A stretch of DNA of 64,000 nucleotides from Arthrobacter sp. Marseille-P9274 (GCF_946892675.1 NZ_CAMPOV010000002.1:806001-870000); one strand, 5' to 3'. Numbered from the stretch's first letter, positions 1 through 9,927 are shown. Notes: generated from the letters alone by a model not told the origin. Numbers and translations are program-made.

Positions 1-1389
1 GCCGTAGATCTGCTGGGCGATGGTCTCGATCTTCTTGTCCACCGACAGGTCCAAGTCGTACAGCGGCGCGAAGTGCTGCTCCGCGCCGATGGCCTGCGCG
101 ACCTTGGCGGCCAGCTCGTCACCGCCGTCGCCGCCACCGCCATGGCCCCAGACATCCGCCGAGGCGGCCTCGACGCCCTTCTGCCGGCACCACTCAAGCA
201 CCCATTCGACCTCCTCGTCCGTGTCCGATGTGAAGCGGTTGATGGCCACGACCGGCGTGATGCCGAACTTCACGGCGTTGTCGAGGTGCCGCTCGAGGTT
301 CGCGGTCCCCTCCTGCAGCGCGGCAAGGTTCGGGGCCGACAGCTCCCCCTTGGGCACGCCGCCGTGCATCTTCAGCGCGCGGATGGTAGCGACGATGACG
401 ATCGCTGAGGGGGCGAATCCGGCGGAGCGCGCCTTGATATCCATGAACTTCTCGGCGCCCAGGTCCGAGCCGAAGCCGGCCTCGGTCACGACGACGTCGG
501 CCAGCCTGCGGGCGGTCTGGGTGGCGATGACGGAGTTGCAGCCGTGCGCGATGTTGGCGAACGGGCCGCCGTGGACAAGGGCCGGCGTGCCCGCGATGGT
601 CTGGACCAGGTTCGGCTTGATGGCGTCCTTGAGCATCATGGTCATGGCGCCCTCGGCCCCGAGCTGGGCGACGGTCACGGGCTTCTTGTCATAGGTGTAG
701 CCGAAGGTGATCCGCGACAGCCGCCGCTTGAGGTCCTTCAGGTCCGTGGCGAGGCAGAAGACGGCCATCACCTCGGAGGCGACCGTGATGTCGAAGCCGG
801 CCTCGCGCGGGACGCCCTGGCCAGGCCCGCCGAGGCCGATCACGATTTGCCGCAGTGCCCTGTCGTTCATGTCCAGCACGCGCCGGAAGGACAGCCGCCG
901 CGGATCGATGTTGAGCGCATTGCCCTGGTAGATGTGGTTGTCCACCAGCGCCATCAGCGCGTTATTGGCGCTCGTGATGGCGTGGAAGTCGCCGGTGAAA
1001 TGCAGGTTGATCTGGTCCATCGGCAGCACCTGGGAATAGCCGCCGCCGGTGGCGCCGCCCTTCATGCCCAGGATCGGTCCGAGCGAGGGCTCGCGCAGCG
1101 CAATCATGGTCCGGTGGCCGGCCTTGGCCAGGGCGTCCCCCAGGCCCACGGTCACGGTGGACTTGCCTTCTCCAGCCGGCGTCGGAGACATGGCGCTGAC
1201 CAGCACCACCTTGCCGCGGGGCTGGGCTTGGTCCGGGCCGAGCCTGGCCGGGTCGATCTTGGCCTTGTAGTTGCCGTAAAGCTCGACGGCGTCGCCCGGA
1301 ATCCCGGCGGCCAGGGCCACCTCGGCGATCGGCTTCAGCGTGGCGCGACGGGCAATTTCAAGATCGGAAAGCGGAGCCGGGTCAGACAT
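1..1389 (-). CDS. fhs: Formate-tetrahydrofolate ligase (3' end cut by window edge)
   Basis: ATP-dependent ligation of formate to tetrahydrofolate, giving 10-formyl-THF for one-carbon metabolism; cytoplasmic. The visible 463 residues start [20 protein letters not shown]. They contain the ATP-binding loop [10 protein letters not shown] near residue 70 and the family stretch [11 protein letters not shown] shortly after. The usual family length is about 555-560 aa, so roughly the last 95 residues lie beyond base 1. Two in-frame ATGs are adjacent (1392 and 1389). I chose the second because GGAGG then sits 6 nt upstream rather than 3. A small uncharacterised gene ends about 100 nt upstream on the same strand. 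Confidence 0.96.
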   Translation of the reverse strand, partial: MSDPAPLSDLEIARRATLKPIAEVALAAGIPGDAVELYGNYKAKIDPARLGPDQAQPRGKVVLVSAMSPTPAGEGKSTVTVGLGDALAKAGHRTMIALREPSLGPILGMKGGATGGGYSQVLPMDQINLHFTGDFHAITSANNALMALVDNHIYQGNALNIDPRRLSFRRVLDMNDRALRQIVIGLGGPGQGVPREAGFDITVASEVMAVFCLATDLKDLKRRLSRITFGYTYDKKPVTVAQLGAEGAMTMMLKDAIKPNLVQTIAGTPALVHGGPFANIAHGCNSVIATQTARRLADVVVTEAGFGSDLGAEKFMDIKARSAGFAPSAIVIVATIRALKMHGGVPKGELSAPNLAALQEGTANLERHLDNAVKFGITPVVAINRFTSDTDEEVEWVLEWCRQKGVEAASADVWGHGGGGDGGDELAAKVAQAIGAEQHFAPLYDLDLSVDKKIETIAQQIYG

Positions 1390-1491
1390 CATTGTCCTCC
1401 AAACTGGTGCGTCAGCGAGCGACGGCCGGGGCCGTCACAGCCAACGTACCAGCCGATCAAGCCGCCGTCACGGGCGAGGGAACCCGGTGGT

Positions 1492-1854
1492 TCAGCGGAT
1501 GAGCTGCCGGTACGCCAGCAGTTCGTCGCGGGCCTCGTCCAGCCTTTGCTCGTCGATGCTTGTGCCCTGTATCCGCTTCCAGAACGAGTAACTCTGGCGA
1601 AGTTTGCGGATCACGATATTCACCTCTTCCCGTTCCAGGTAGTTCGGCATGGCCGAGCCGGGGCTGGTGGAGCCGTCCACGCCGCTCAGGGAGCCGGCGG
1701 TAACCAGCTCACCGTGGGGTTCCGGGCCGCGGCCGCGGGAGTCCTGGCTGGCCCGTTGGGCCGGTTGCGCCGGCTTCATCGAGTTCATCGAGCGGACGTC
1801 GGGGCGGATGGACTGTTCGGGGGCCGGACGGACAGCGCTGTCCAACGGTTTCAT
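1492..1854 (-). CDS. Hypothetical protein, 120 aa, upstream of fhs
   Basis: I do not recognise this family. The start MKPLDSAVRPAPEQSIRPDV was chosen because AGAGGA lies 7 nt upstream; an open frame continues further upstream but without a ribosome site. The first 65 residues are Pro/Ser/Arg-rich and probably disordered. The last 50, beginning YLEREEVNIVIRKLRQSYSF, read as a charged helical pair rich in Arg, Glu and Leu. There is no signal peptide or membrane segment. It lies 102 nt upstream of fhs on the same strand and may be co-transcribed with it. Confidence 0.55.
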   Translation of the reverse strand: MKPLDSAVRPAPEQSIRPDVRSMNSMKPAQPAQRASQDSRGRGPEPHGELVTAGSLSGVDGSTSPGSAMPNYLEREEVNIVIRKLRQSYSFWKRIQGTSIDEQRLDEARDELLAYRQLIR

Positions 1855-2076
1855 GAGTGGTTCCTCTTTCGGGCAGGACTCCGAAGGCAGACCCCAATGC
1901 GGGAATGGTCGGCCGACGGATATATGCGAGTGCGGCAAGCAGAGGCGTGGCCAAGGGCTTGCACAGAAGGCGCCGGCAAACGTAGGGCCCTCGAGGGGAT
2001 TACGTGCGGGAGCCGAAGGAGGCTGGCTTTTCAGCTGGAGCGGCCCGGCGGACGGCCGGGTGCTGCGGTGGAAAAG

Positions 2077-2160
2077 CTAATGCGCAGCGAGGAGCGGCGA
2101 GATGCCCCGGAGGCGGGCAGCAACGGCAAACGTTCCGGCCGGCGTGAGGATAATCTTCAC
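2077..2160 (-). CDS. Possible 27-aa small protein
   Basis: A GTG codon follows AGAGAGGTGAG with workable spacing. The frame reads MKIILTPAGTFAVAARLRGI and seven more residues to a TAG. Codon choice resembles the neighbours, but the ORF is too short to judge. No family is recognised. This is the only candidate seen between 1855 and 2455; the rest of that gap holds nothing I can name. Confidence 0.18.
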   Translation of the reverse strand: MKIILTPAGTFAVAARLRGISPLLAAH

Positions 2161-2455
2161 GGGACTCACCTCTCTTTCCTGCACTGCATCGGTCATGAAA
2201 AGCCCGGGCCGACCCGTGATTGGGAAGGCTCAATCGGACAGGTTTTAGGCTACCCCAAGCCAGCCTTTCTTGCCTAGTGGAGAAGGAAAAAAGAGGCGGA
2301 ACATCCCTTTCCCCCGGCGTGTCCGCCGAGACACGCCGAACCTTTCGACGCCGGGGCTTGAGTTCGGCGTCGAAGACGCCTGTCGCCGGGGTATTGAACG
2401 TGCAAGACTGAAGCGGCCGAACTCGACCTGCACGTGCCGATGAACAGGAAGCAGC

Positions 2456-3682
2456 ATGACGGGCAGACCCTTGGACCGCATCCCGGCAGCCTCTGCCGGA
2501 GCGGTGCAGCGTGTGGCGGATCTGGACGCACTGCGGGCTTTCGCGCTGCTGGGCATCCTCTGCGTCAACATCTGGTACTTCGCCGACCCGTACGCGATCA
2601 CCGGCATCCCGAATCCGGACTACAGCAGTCCGGTGGACACCGCCGTGCGGTTCATGGCCAGCGTCTTGTTCGAGGCCAAGTTCTACATCCTGTTTTCATT
2701 CCTTTTCGGTTACAGCTTCGTCCTGCAGTGGGCATCCGCTGCCGCATCCGGCGCATCCGAAGTCGGCCGCACCCTGCGCCGGGCCGCGGGCCTGGTTGTC
2801 CTCGGGCTCTGCCACGGACTGTTCCTCTTCTACGGCGACATCCTGCTGACGTACGGACTGCTCAGCCTGGTCCTGCTCGGTACGCGGTGGATCTCCGGCA
2901 AGGCCGCCGTGACCTCCGCTTCCATCCTGATCGGCGCGATGGGCGTGTTCGTGCTGCTGACGGGCGTCATAGCGGCCGCCTTTGAGCCGTCGGCACCCAC
3001 AGACGCCGGGACCCTCCCGCCCGCCTTCGGGCTCGCCGGCCCGCCCGCCGAGGTTATCGCGCAGAACCTCGCCCTTTATCCGATCGTCGGCGTCAACGTC
3101 CTGTTCCTGCAGGGACCGATTGCCCTCGGCGCCTTCTATGCAGGGCTGGCCTGTGCGAAACAGCGGGTATTCGAGCACGGACTCAGTCCCCGCCTGCTGC
3201 GCCGCCTGACAGCCATCGGACTCCCGATCGGCCTGACCGCTGCCATTCTGCAGGCCTATCTGGTGCACTACGTAGGCGGCACGGGCACGGCCCTCATAGC
3301 GTTCGGCATCTCCACCTTCACCGCACCAGCGCTCACCGCAGGCTACGTGGCCCTGCTGCTTCTGGCGTTCCGCACGCGGCGCGGCCAACGGCTGCGAGCA
3401 CTGCTGGCCCCGGCGGGGAAGCTGGCTCTTTCCAACTACCTCGGGCAGTCGGTTCTGATGCTGTTGGTCTTCACCGGGTTCGGGCTCGCCCTGACCAATC
3501 GGTTGCCGCCGCTCGCCGTACTCGGCGCTGCGGCGCTCATCTTCGTCCTCCAACTGCTGGCCAGCTATGGCTGGGTCAGGCAGTTCCGGTACGGTCCCCT
3601 GGAAGCACTGCTGCGGGCGCTGACGTATTGGCGCAGGCCGACATTGTCCGGAGCCACGACAGAACGGTCAGAGTCCTTATAG
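2456..3682 (+). CDS. DUF418-family membrane protein
   Basis: A 408-residue polytopic membrane protein of unknown biochemical role. An N-terminal segment LDALRAFALLGILCVNI opens a series of about eight to ten hydrophobic helices. The C-terminal part carries the DUF418 hallmarks: GKLALSNYLGQS followed by a helix, and the closing GPLEALLRALTYWRRP. AGGAAG lies just upstream of the ATG. The family occurs widely in Gram-positive bacteria and is related in layout to acyltransferase-like membrane proteins, but no activity can be assigned. It stands alone, converging on the phosphatase gene downstream. Confidence 0.88.
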   Translation: MTGRPLDRIPAASAGAVQRVADLDALRAFALLGILCVNIWYFADPYAITGIPNPDYSSPVDTAVRFMASVLFEAKFYILFSFLFGYSFVLQWASAAASGASEVGRTLRRAAGLVVLGLCHGLFLFYGDILLTYGLLSLVLLGTRWISGKAAVTSASILIGAMGVFVLLTGVIAAAFEPSAPTDAGTLPPAFGLAGPPAEVIAQNLALYPIVGVNVLFLQGPIALGAFYAGLACAKQRVFEHGLSPRLLRRLTAIGLPIGLTAAILQAYLVHYVGGTGTALIAFGISTFTAPALTAGYVALLLLAFRTRRGQRLRALLAPAGKLALSNYLGQSVLMLLVFTGFGLALTNRLPPLAVLGAAALIFVLQLLASYGWVRQFRYGPLEALLRALTYWRRPTLSGATTERSESL

Positions 3683-3708
3683 TCCATCCGTGGAATCGGC
3701 TCCCGGAA

Positions 3709-4329
3709 TCAGATGTTCCAGCCTGTGACCGCCGGAGTCTGCTTGTCCCAGCCCAGGCTGCAGACCGCCGCGGTGTCGAGGACAAAGCGGCGCCCCTCGA
3801 CCGGCGGCAAGTCGAGCCAGCGGGCGGCCAGCACGCGGAGAAAATGTCCGTGCGCCACCAACAGCACGTTGCGCTGGACTATGGGATCCGGTTGAAATGG
3901 AGGCTCGGAAGGACTGTCCAGCACTTTGGCAATGACATGGTCGGCCCGGTCGGCTACCTGCTCGAGCGTTTCACCGCCGCGCACGCCGTGGGTCCAGATC
4001 AGGTAGGACGGGTCCTTGGCGCGGATCTCGGCGCTGCGCAGCCCCTCGTACTCGCCGTAGTCCCACTCATGCGCGTAAGGAACAATCTCCGGATCGGAAA
4101 ATCCCGCAAGCTCAGCGGTTCTTACCGCACGCTTCAGCGGGGATGACAGCACCGTTGAGAATTTGAGCCCTGACAGCTTCCTTCCGGCCTCCCGGGCCTG
4201 CAGCACCCCGTTTTCGGTCAGTTCCAGATCGGTCAGGCCCGTGTACTGGCCGCTCCTGGACCACTCCGTCTCCCCATGACGCACAAGCCAAAGCTTCGGA
4301 TAGTCATTACTGACAGGCAGGTAGCTCAT
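3709..4329 (-). CDS. Histidine phosphatase (phosphoglycerate mutase-like)
   Basis: A 206-residue member of the histidine phosphatase superfamily. The catalytic LVRHGETEW sits at residues 15-23, and the second histidine in VAHGHFLRVLA near the C-terminus. The substrate cannot be told from sequence; small acid phosphatases and phosphoglycerate-mutase-like enzymes share these motifs. The ATG overlaps the stop of the upstream CCA-adding enzyme gene (ATGA), so translation is probably coupled. The frame stays open upstream inside the previous gene, but only this start gives a family-length protein. Confidence 0.9.
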   Translation of the reverse strand: MSYLPVSNDYPKLWLVRHGETEWSRSGQYTGLTDLELTENGVLQAREAGRKLSGLKFSTVLSSPLKRAVRTAELAGFSDPEIVPYAHEWDYGEYEGLRSAEIRAKDPSYLIWTHGVRGGETLEQVADRADHVIAKVLDSPSEPPFQPDPIVQRNVLLVAHGHFLRVLAARWLDLPPVEGRRFVLDTAAVCSLGWDKQTPAVTGWNI

Positions 4330-5789
4330 GAGCCATCCGCATCTGATGCGGATTCCGGCTGTTGGGTCCACCACTCCAGAAGCTTCTTCTCGGCAACGTC
4401 CGGATCCTGCGGCCCGTTCTCCATCCGCTCGTCGAGCAGGAACTTGTAGGCCCGTCCCACCGCCGGGCCGGGCTTGATCCCGAGCAGGGCCATGATCCGC
4501 TGTCCGTCCAAATCCGGCCGCACGGAATCGAGCTGCTCCTGCTCCTTCAGCGCAGAGATGCGCTGCTCCAGGTCGTCGTACGCGAACGCGAGCCGCTCGG
4601 CCTTGCGTCGGTTGCGGGTGGTGACGTCCGAGCGCGTGAGCCGGTGCAGCCGCTCGAGTAGCGGTCCGGCATCCGTCACGTACCGGCGGACCGCCGAGTC
4701 CGTCCAGCCGGCCTCGCCATAGCCATAGAACCGCATATGGAGTTCCACGAGCCGCGAGACGGCCTTGATGGTGTCGTTGTCGAAGCGTAGCTTCTTCATC
4801 CGCTTGGCGGTCAGCTTCGCGCCGACTGCGTCGTGGTGCCGAAAGCTGACGGCGCCCGAAGGCTCGAACCGCCGCGTCGCCGGCTTGCCGACGTCGTGCA
4901 TTAACGCCGCGAACCGCAGGACGAAGTCCGGGCCGGGTACCGCACCGCCGTCGTCGGTTTCCAATTCGCACGCCTGCTCCAGCACGGTGAGCGAATGCTG
5001 ATACACATCCTTATGCCGGTGGTGCTCATCGATTTCCAGCTTGAGCGCCGCAACCTCCGGCAGCACATACTCGGCTAGTCCGGTTTCCACCAACAGATCG
5101 ATGCCGGCCCGCGGGTCCTTGCCGTTGATCAGCTTGACCAGTTCGTCGCGCACACGCTCGGCCGAAATGATCTCGATCCGCTCGGCCATGTCCGTCATTG
5201 CCGCGGCCACCTCGGGGGCCACTGAGACGTTGAGCTGGGAAGCAAAGCGCGCGGCGCGGAGCATGCGCAGCGGGTCATCGGAGAACGACGTCGAGGGCTC
5301 CCCCGGGGTGCGGACCATGCCGGCATGCAGGTCCCGGACGCCGCCGTACGGATCGACCAGTTCCAGGGAGGGCAGCCTTAGCGCCATGGCGTTCATGGTG
5401 AAGTCGCGGCGGAAGAGGTCATCCTCCAGGGACTTGCCGAACGCGACCTGCGGCTTGCGGGAATCCGGGTCATAGGCATCGGCCCGATAGGTAGTGACCT
5501 CGATGGTGAAGTCGCCCTTGCGGAGGCCGATGGTCCCGAAGTCACGGCCGATTTCCCAGAAGGTGTCGGCCCATTTGCGGATGACGGCGACGATGGCGTC
5601 CGGGTCGGCGTCGCTCGTGAAGTCCAGGTCCGGCGACACGCGGCCCAGGAAGAGGTCCCGCACCGGCCCGCCCACCAGGGACAGTTCATGTCCGGCGTCC
5701 ACGAACCGCTGCCCCAATTCCATGACGACATCGGGCAGCTGCAGGGCGGAAGTCCCGGGGGCGTTTGCCGGGCCAAAAACGTGAACCAT
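4326..5789 (-). CDS. pcnA: CCA tRNA nucleotidyltransferase with HD domain
   Basis: Adds or repairs the 3' CCA of tRNAs. It has 487 residues. The nucleotidyltransferase signature LVGGPVRD is at 38-45, the metal-binding DLDF at 54-57, and RRDFTMNAMA at 127-136. A C-terminal HD phosphohydrolase-like domain has the HD pair near 298 (LMHDVGKPATRR). The CCA-adding activity matters because tRNA-Ile and tRNA-Ala here do not encode a full CCA. The gene is divergent from the NUDIX gene across a 101-nt gap and coupled to the phosphatase gene downstream. Confidence 0.95.
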   Translation of the reverse strand: MVHVFGPANAPGTSALQLPDVVMELGQRFVDAGHELSLVGGPVRDLFLGRVSPDLDFTSDADPDAIVAVIRKWADTFWEIGRDFGTIGLRKGDFTIEVTTYRADAYDPDSRKPQVAFGKSLEDDLFRRDFTMNAMALRLPSLELVDPYGGVRDLHAGMVRTPGEPSTSFSDDPLRMLRAARFASQLNVSVAPEVAAAMTDMAERIEIISAERVRDELVKLINGKDPRAGIDLLVETGLAEYVLPEVAALKLEIDEHHRHKDVYQHSLTVLEQACELETDDGGAVPGPDFVLRFAALMHDVGKPATRRFEPSGAVSFRHHDAVGAKLTAKRMKKLRFDNDTIKAVSRLVELHMRFYGYGEAGWTDSAVRRYVTDAGPLLERLHRLTRSDVTTRNRRKAERLAFAYDDLEQRISALKEQEQLDSVRPDLDGQRIMALLGIKPGPAVGRAYKFLLDERMENGPQDPDVAEKKLLEWWTQQPESASDADGS

Positions 5790-5890
5790 AGTGACTTAAG
5801 GGTGCCAGAAACCCATCCCTCGCGCTGAAGAATTCCGGCACCCCGCGGTGTCATCATCCTCGGCTACCAAAAATCGTTAGAGTGGACTGC

Positions 5891-6415
5891 ATGGCATATC
5901 CGGTCCCAAGTGCACCAAAGCGCACTCCGCTAACAGCGGCAGTGGGCAGCACCGCGCCCGGACACCATGCCCTGCCCACGGTGGAGGAGGTTTCCGCCGG
6001 CGGCGTCGTCGTGGATACGGCCACCGATGAGCTGCGCGTGGCCATCATCGCGAGGTTCAACCGCGGCGGACGACTGGAGTGGTGCCTGCCGAAGGGCCAC
6101 CCCGAGAACGCGGAAACCAACGAGGAAGCGGCCGTCCGCGAGATCGAAGAGGAAACCGGAATCCAGGGCAAGGTCCTCGCCACCCTCGGCAGCATCGACT
6201 ACTGGTTCACTGTCAGTGGCCACCGCGTCCACAAGACCGTCCACCACTTCCTGCTCCGCGCCACGGGGGGCGAACTGACCATCGAGAACGACCCGGACCA
6301 CGAGGCAGTCGATGTCGCGTGGATTCCGCTGGCCGAGCTGGGGCGGAAGCTTTCTTTTCCCAATGAGCGCCGCATCGTCGACCTGGCCCGGGAAGTCCTG
6401 CCCGAGTACCTCTGA
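5891..6415 (+). CDS. NUDIX hydrolase (MutT4 position)
   Basis: A nucleoside-diphosphate-linked hydrolase of 174 residues. The NUDIX box is complete at residues 69-91: G69, E75, then REIEEETGI with R83, E84, E87, E88. A poorly conserved, Pro-rich tail of about 30 residues precedes the domain. An in-frame GTG lies 9 nt upstream of the chosen ATG and cannot be excluded. In mycobacteria a NUDIX gene (mutT4) sits in the same place between pcnA and the MurJ region; orthology is inferred from position only. Confidence 0.88.
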   Translation: MAYPVPSAPKRTPLTAAVGSTAPGHHALPTVEEVSAGGVVVDTATDELRVAIIARFNRGGRLEWCLPKGHPENAETNEEAAVREIEEETGIQGKVLATLGSIDYWFTVSGHRVHKTVHHFLLRATGGELTIENDPDHEAVDVAWIPLAELGRKLSFPNERRIVDLAREVLPEYL

Positions 6416-6520
6416 CCAGTGGTCGGAGCAGTCGCCGGCCCGGCCGTCGAGCCGGGAACACGATCAGGCTGGGTGTTGTCTGGACGGCCGCGGCGGCCCT
6501 CAATGAGACGATAGACAACG

Positions 6521-8194
6521 ATGTCTGCTTCCCGCCCCCAAAGCACAGCCCGCGCCAGCGCCATCATGGCCGCCGGCACCATGGTCTCGCGCGTGCTCGG
6601 CTTCGTCCGCACGTCGCTGCTGGCCGTCGCCATCGGCGCGAATACGACGATGGGCGACATTTTCGAAAAAGCCAACACCATTCCGAACATCATCTACCTG
6701 CTGCTCGCAGGCGGCGTGTTCAATGTGGTGCTGGTGCCGCAGATCATTAAGGCCAGCAACAACAACGACGGCGGCGCCGACTATGTCTCGCGCCTGCTGT
6801 CCCTCACGGTGCTGGTCTTGGGAGGCATCGCCCTCGCGGCGACGGCGCTGGCCGGGCCGATCATCTCGACGCTGACCACCGGCTGGACCCAGCCCATGCT
6901 GGAACTGGGCACGATCTTCGCCCTCTGGTGCCTGCCGCAGATCTTCTTCTACGGCCTGTACGCCGTCGTCGGCCAGGTGCTGAACGCCCACGGCCGCTTC
7001 GGCTGGTACATGTGGGCCCCGGTGGTGAACAACGTCGTTGCCATCTCGGTCCTGGTGCTCTACATCTTCCTCTTCGGCTCCTACACGCCCCAGGGAGACC
7101 ATCCCGAGGCGTGGACGTCGCCGCAGACCATGGTGCTGGCGGGCGGGACCACGCTCGGAATCGTGCTGCAAAGCCTGGTCCTGCTGTGGCCGCTGAGCCG
7201 GCTGGGCCTGGGCCTGAAGCTGAAGTTCGGCTGGCGCGGGATCGGCCTGCGGCAGGCAGGCAAGGTGGCAGGCTGGACGCTGGGTACCATGGTCGTCGGC
7301 AACTCCGCCTACCTCCTTTACGGCACCATCGCGTCCGCGGCCACCGCCGGCCGCCAGGAGCTGGCCGACGGCGGCGCCGGCGTCCCCGGTGAATATGCGC
7401 TGAACACCGGAACCCTGATCGCGATGCTGCCGCACTCCGTTTTCGTGCTCTCGCTGGCCACCGTCCTGTTCAACCAGCTCTCGCGCTCCCAGGCGACGGG
7501 CGACATGGAGGCCGTCCGCGGAACCATCAACTCCGGCCTGCGCACCATCGGCGTGGCCACCATGTTCGGCGCCGCGGTCCTGGTGGTCCTCGCCGGGCCG
7601 CTGGCCCGCCTCTTTGCCGGTTCCGGCCCGACGGCGGAGGCCTCGGCGGGCGCGATGGGCCAGATCGTCGCGGTGCTGGGCGCCGCCATGCCGTTCATGA
7701 GCATCTACTTCTTCCTCAGCCGCGTCTTCTACGCCGAGGAGGATGCGAAGACGCCGCTGATCATGCAGTCGATCCTTTCCGGCACCTGTGCCGTCATTGC
7801 GATCGTCCTGGGCCAGTTGCTGCCCTCTACCCAGATCGTCTTCGCGCTGGCCATCCTGTTCGCGATCTTCCACCTCTTCTCGGCCGCCCTCGCGCACCTC
7901 TTCGCCGTCCGCCGCCTCGGGGACTACGGCACCGCTGGCGTCGCGGAGAGCTACATCCGGTTCGGCTACGCCGCCCTCGGTTCCGCCGCCGCCGGCGCAG
8001 CCGCCCTGTGGCTGCTCGGCGGCTACCAGTCCGGCGGCTTCGCCATGGGCAGCATCGTCGCCGCCGTCGTCAGCCTGGCCATTTGCGGCACCGTCATGGC
8101 CGCCGTCTATCTCCTGCTGCTCAAACTGCTGCGCGCCTCCGAGCTGGATGGCTTCCTGGCCCCGATTCTTGCGCGGCTGCCGGGACGCGCCTGA
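6521..8194 (+). CDS. murJ: Lipid II flippase MurJ
   Basis: A polytopic membrane protein of 557 residues that moves lipid II across the cytoplasmic membrane for peptidoglycan synthesis. The N-terminus ASAIMAAGTMVSRVLGFVRT is the standard MurJ/MviN opening. It is followed by the FEKANTIPNIIYLLLAGG segment and many hydrophobic helices (family usual: 14). In mycobacteria MurJ is fused to an intracellular pseudokinase and an extracellular domain. Here the protein ends after the flippase, and those parts are encoded by the next gene. Confidence 0.94.
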   Translation: MSASRPQSTARASAIMAAGTMVSRVLGFVRTSLLAVAIGANTTMGDIFEKANTIPNIIYLLLAGGVFNVVLVPQIIKASNNNDGGADYVSRLLSLTVLVLGGIALAATALAGPIISTLTTGWTQPMLELGTIFALWCLPQIFFYGLYAVVGQVLNAHGRFGWYMWAPVVNNVVAISVLVLYIFLFGSYTPQGDHPEAWTSPQTMVLAGGTTLGIVLQSLVLLWPLSRLGLGLKLKFGWRGIGLRQAGKVAGWTLGTMVVGNSAYLLYGTIASAATAGRQELADGGAGVPGEYALNTGTLIAMLPHSVFVLSLATVLFNQLSRSQATGDMEAVRGTINSGLRTIGVATMFGAAVLVVLAGPLARLFAGSGPTAEASAGAMGQIVAVLGAAMPFMSIYFFLSRVFYAEEDAKTPLIMQSILSGTCAVIAIVLGQLLPSTQIVFALAILFAIFHLFSAALAHLFAVRRLGDYGTAGVAESYIRFGYAALGSAAAGAAALWLLGGYQSGGFAMGSIVAAVVSLAICGTVMAAVYLLLLKLLRASELDGFLAPILARLPGRA

Positions 8195-8289
8195 ATGCGC
8201 CCCATCCCGCCAGTACCACCCGGTAGCATGGAAACAAAGTACCTACTCATCGGCGCCAGCCTGCCGACTATCCGCCTGGAGGAACACCC

Positions 8290-9927
8290 GTGCCACTACC
8301 AGTAGATGTGGGGACCTTGCTTGGAGGCCGCTACAAGGTTACCGGCCAAGTCCTCGCATCCGCCGAGCAGGACCTGGTGCTCAACGGCATCGACCAGGTG
8401 CTGAACAGGCCGGTAAGCATCCTGGTGGCCGCGCCGGAAAACGCCAGTCAGGCCGCCATGAGCGCACGTGAAATCGCCACCGGCGAGCGTACTGGCAACG
8501 TCCAGGTGCTGGATCTTGGCATCACGGACGGCTACACGTACCTCATCACCAACCAGGCCGAGGCCGCTGACCTGCTGGATCTCGTCATCCAGCAGGACGC
8601 CCCCTACGTGGAACCGTTCTTCACCGAGACGCTCGGTTCGGAAATCTTCGGCAAAGCCCGTACCTATGAGCCGGAGACGTACGAGGATGAGGACTACTAC
8701 GACGAAGAGGAAGAGGACGAGCCCCGCGCCAGCCTGCGGGACCGCCTGAACCGGCTGGAGCTGCCCAAGCTGGGACGGGGCAACGCTAACGACGGCGCCG
8801 GCAAGCCATTGTTCGGGCGTCGCCCGGGTGCCGGTGCGGCTGCGGGCGCCGGAGTTGCCGGAGCTGCTGCGGCGGCCTCCGTTGCGGGGCAGGGCCGGGC
8901 GGACACCGGCCAGTTTGACCGTGCGGAGACCGCCTGGCAGGACCACGCGGACACCGGACGCCCGGAATCCGTTGCCTCGCCGCGGCAGACCATCGCGCCG
9001 CCGCCTCCGGCTTCCCCTCCGCACGTCCCCGCGGACGCCGATGCCCCTGCAACCGCGCCCGTTGGCCGGCAGACCACCGGGAATCCCAAGGTCAGCCTCT
9101 GGCAGGACCAGGAAGACTATGCTCCCGCTGCCGAGCCTGCCCGCCCCTCCGCCCGACGCGGCGAGGACGAGTATGGCAGCGCTGCCTCCGTGTTCCCCGC
9201 GGGAGCCGGCGCCGGCCCGACCCAGCCGGAGGACTATGACTACGATTACGACGACGACGAGCGCAACCGTCCGCGGACCTCGCGCCTGCTGATCGGCGGG
9301 CTCCTCGCCGTGCTGCTCATCGTGGCCGTCGTCATCGCCGTCAATCAGCTCAACCTCTTCCGCGGCGGCCCCGTGGCCGGAGAGAACCAGGAGACGAACA
9401 ACTCTGCTCCGGCGACCGAGCCCCAGGGCAGCGAGGAAACCAGTGCGCCGGCCGAGGAAGTCGTCGAACCCGCGATTGCCGGCCTGAGCCGCCTTGTGCC
9501 GGACATGCCGGAACTGGATGCCGAGAACGACGGCCGCTTGCCGCAGGCCATCGACGGGAACCCTGCGACCTACTGGACGAGCTTCCAGTACCAGTCGGAC
9601 GACTTCGGCCGCTACGCATCGAACCTTGCGCTGGTCGTCGAGCTGGAGGAGTCCTCGAGCATCAGCTCCATCGAGCTGACCCAGCTCAGCGGCAGCGGCG
9701 GAAAGTTCTCGGTCATGCTCAACGACACGGCATCGCTTGAAGGCGCCACCCCGGTCGCCCAGGGCAGCTTCACGGCCCAGAACACCACCATCCCGGTGCC
9801 CGAAACCGACGGCGCGGCCCCCAAGGCCCAGTACGTCATCATCGATTTCACCCAGTTGCCCCGCCTGGCCAACCCGCAGGGCGGCCCGCCCTTCGGCATC
9901 CGCATGGCGGAGATCGAAATCTCCTGA
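8290..9927 (+). CDS. Degenerate-kinase membrane protein, separated C-terminal part of MviN
   Basis: A 545-residue protein. The GTG start is set by GGAGG 7 nt upstream. Residues about 10-110 resemble the N-lobe of a Ser/Thr kinase (LLGGRYKVTGQVL). No HRD or DFG motif follows, so it cannot be an active kinase. A Glu/Asp-rich stretch and a long Ala/Pro-rich region lead to one membrane helix (SRLLIGGLLAVLLIVAVVIA). Beyond it is an extracellular beta-rich domain resembling a discoidin-like carbohydrate-binding module (AIDGNPATYWTS). In mycobacteria the fused MviN pseudokinase is phosphorylated by PknB and bound by FhaA. Both partners are in this window, so the same role is inferred. Confidence 0.82.
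   Translation: MPLPVDVGTLLGGRYKVTGQVLASAEQDLVLNGIDQVLNRPVSILVAAPENASQAAMSAREIATGERTGNVQVLDLGITDGYTYLITNQAEAADLLDLVIQQDAPYVEPFFTETLGSEIFGKARTYEPETYEDEDYYDEEEEDEPRASLRDRLNRLELPKLGRGNANDGAGKPLFGRRPGAGAAAGAGVAGAAAAASVAGQGRADTGQFDRAETAWQDHADTGRPESVASPRQTIAPPPPASPPHVPADADAPATAPVGRQTTGNPKVSLWQDQEDYAPAAEPARPSARRGEDEYGSAASVFPAGAGAGPTQPEDYDYDYDDDERNRPRTSRLLIGGLLAVLLIVAVVIAVNQLNLFRGGPVAGENQETNNSAPATEPQGSEETSAPAEEVVEPAIAGLSRLVPDMPELDAENDGRLPQAIDGNPATYWTSFQYQSDDFGRYASNLALVVELEESSSISSIELTQLSGSGGKFSVMLNDTASLEGATPVAQGSFTAQNTTIPVPETDGAAPKAQYVIIDFTQLPRLANPQGGPPFGIRMAEIEIS

Noticed and set aside
2000-2233. 77-residue minus-strand ORF
   Set aside because: Cys/Arg/Pro-rich shadow composition and no ribosome site.
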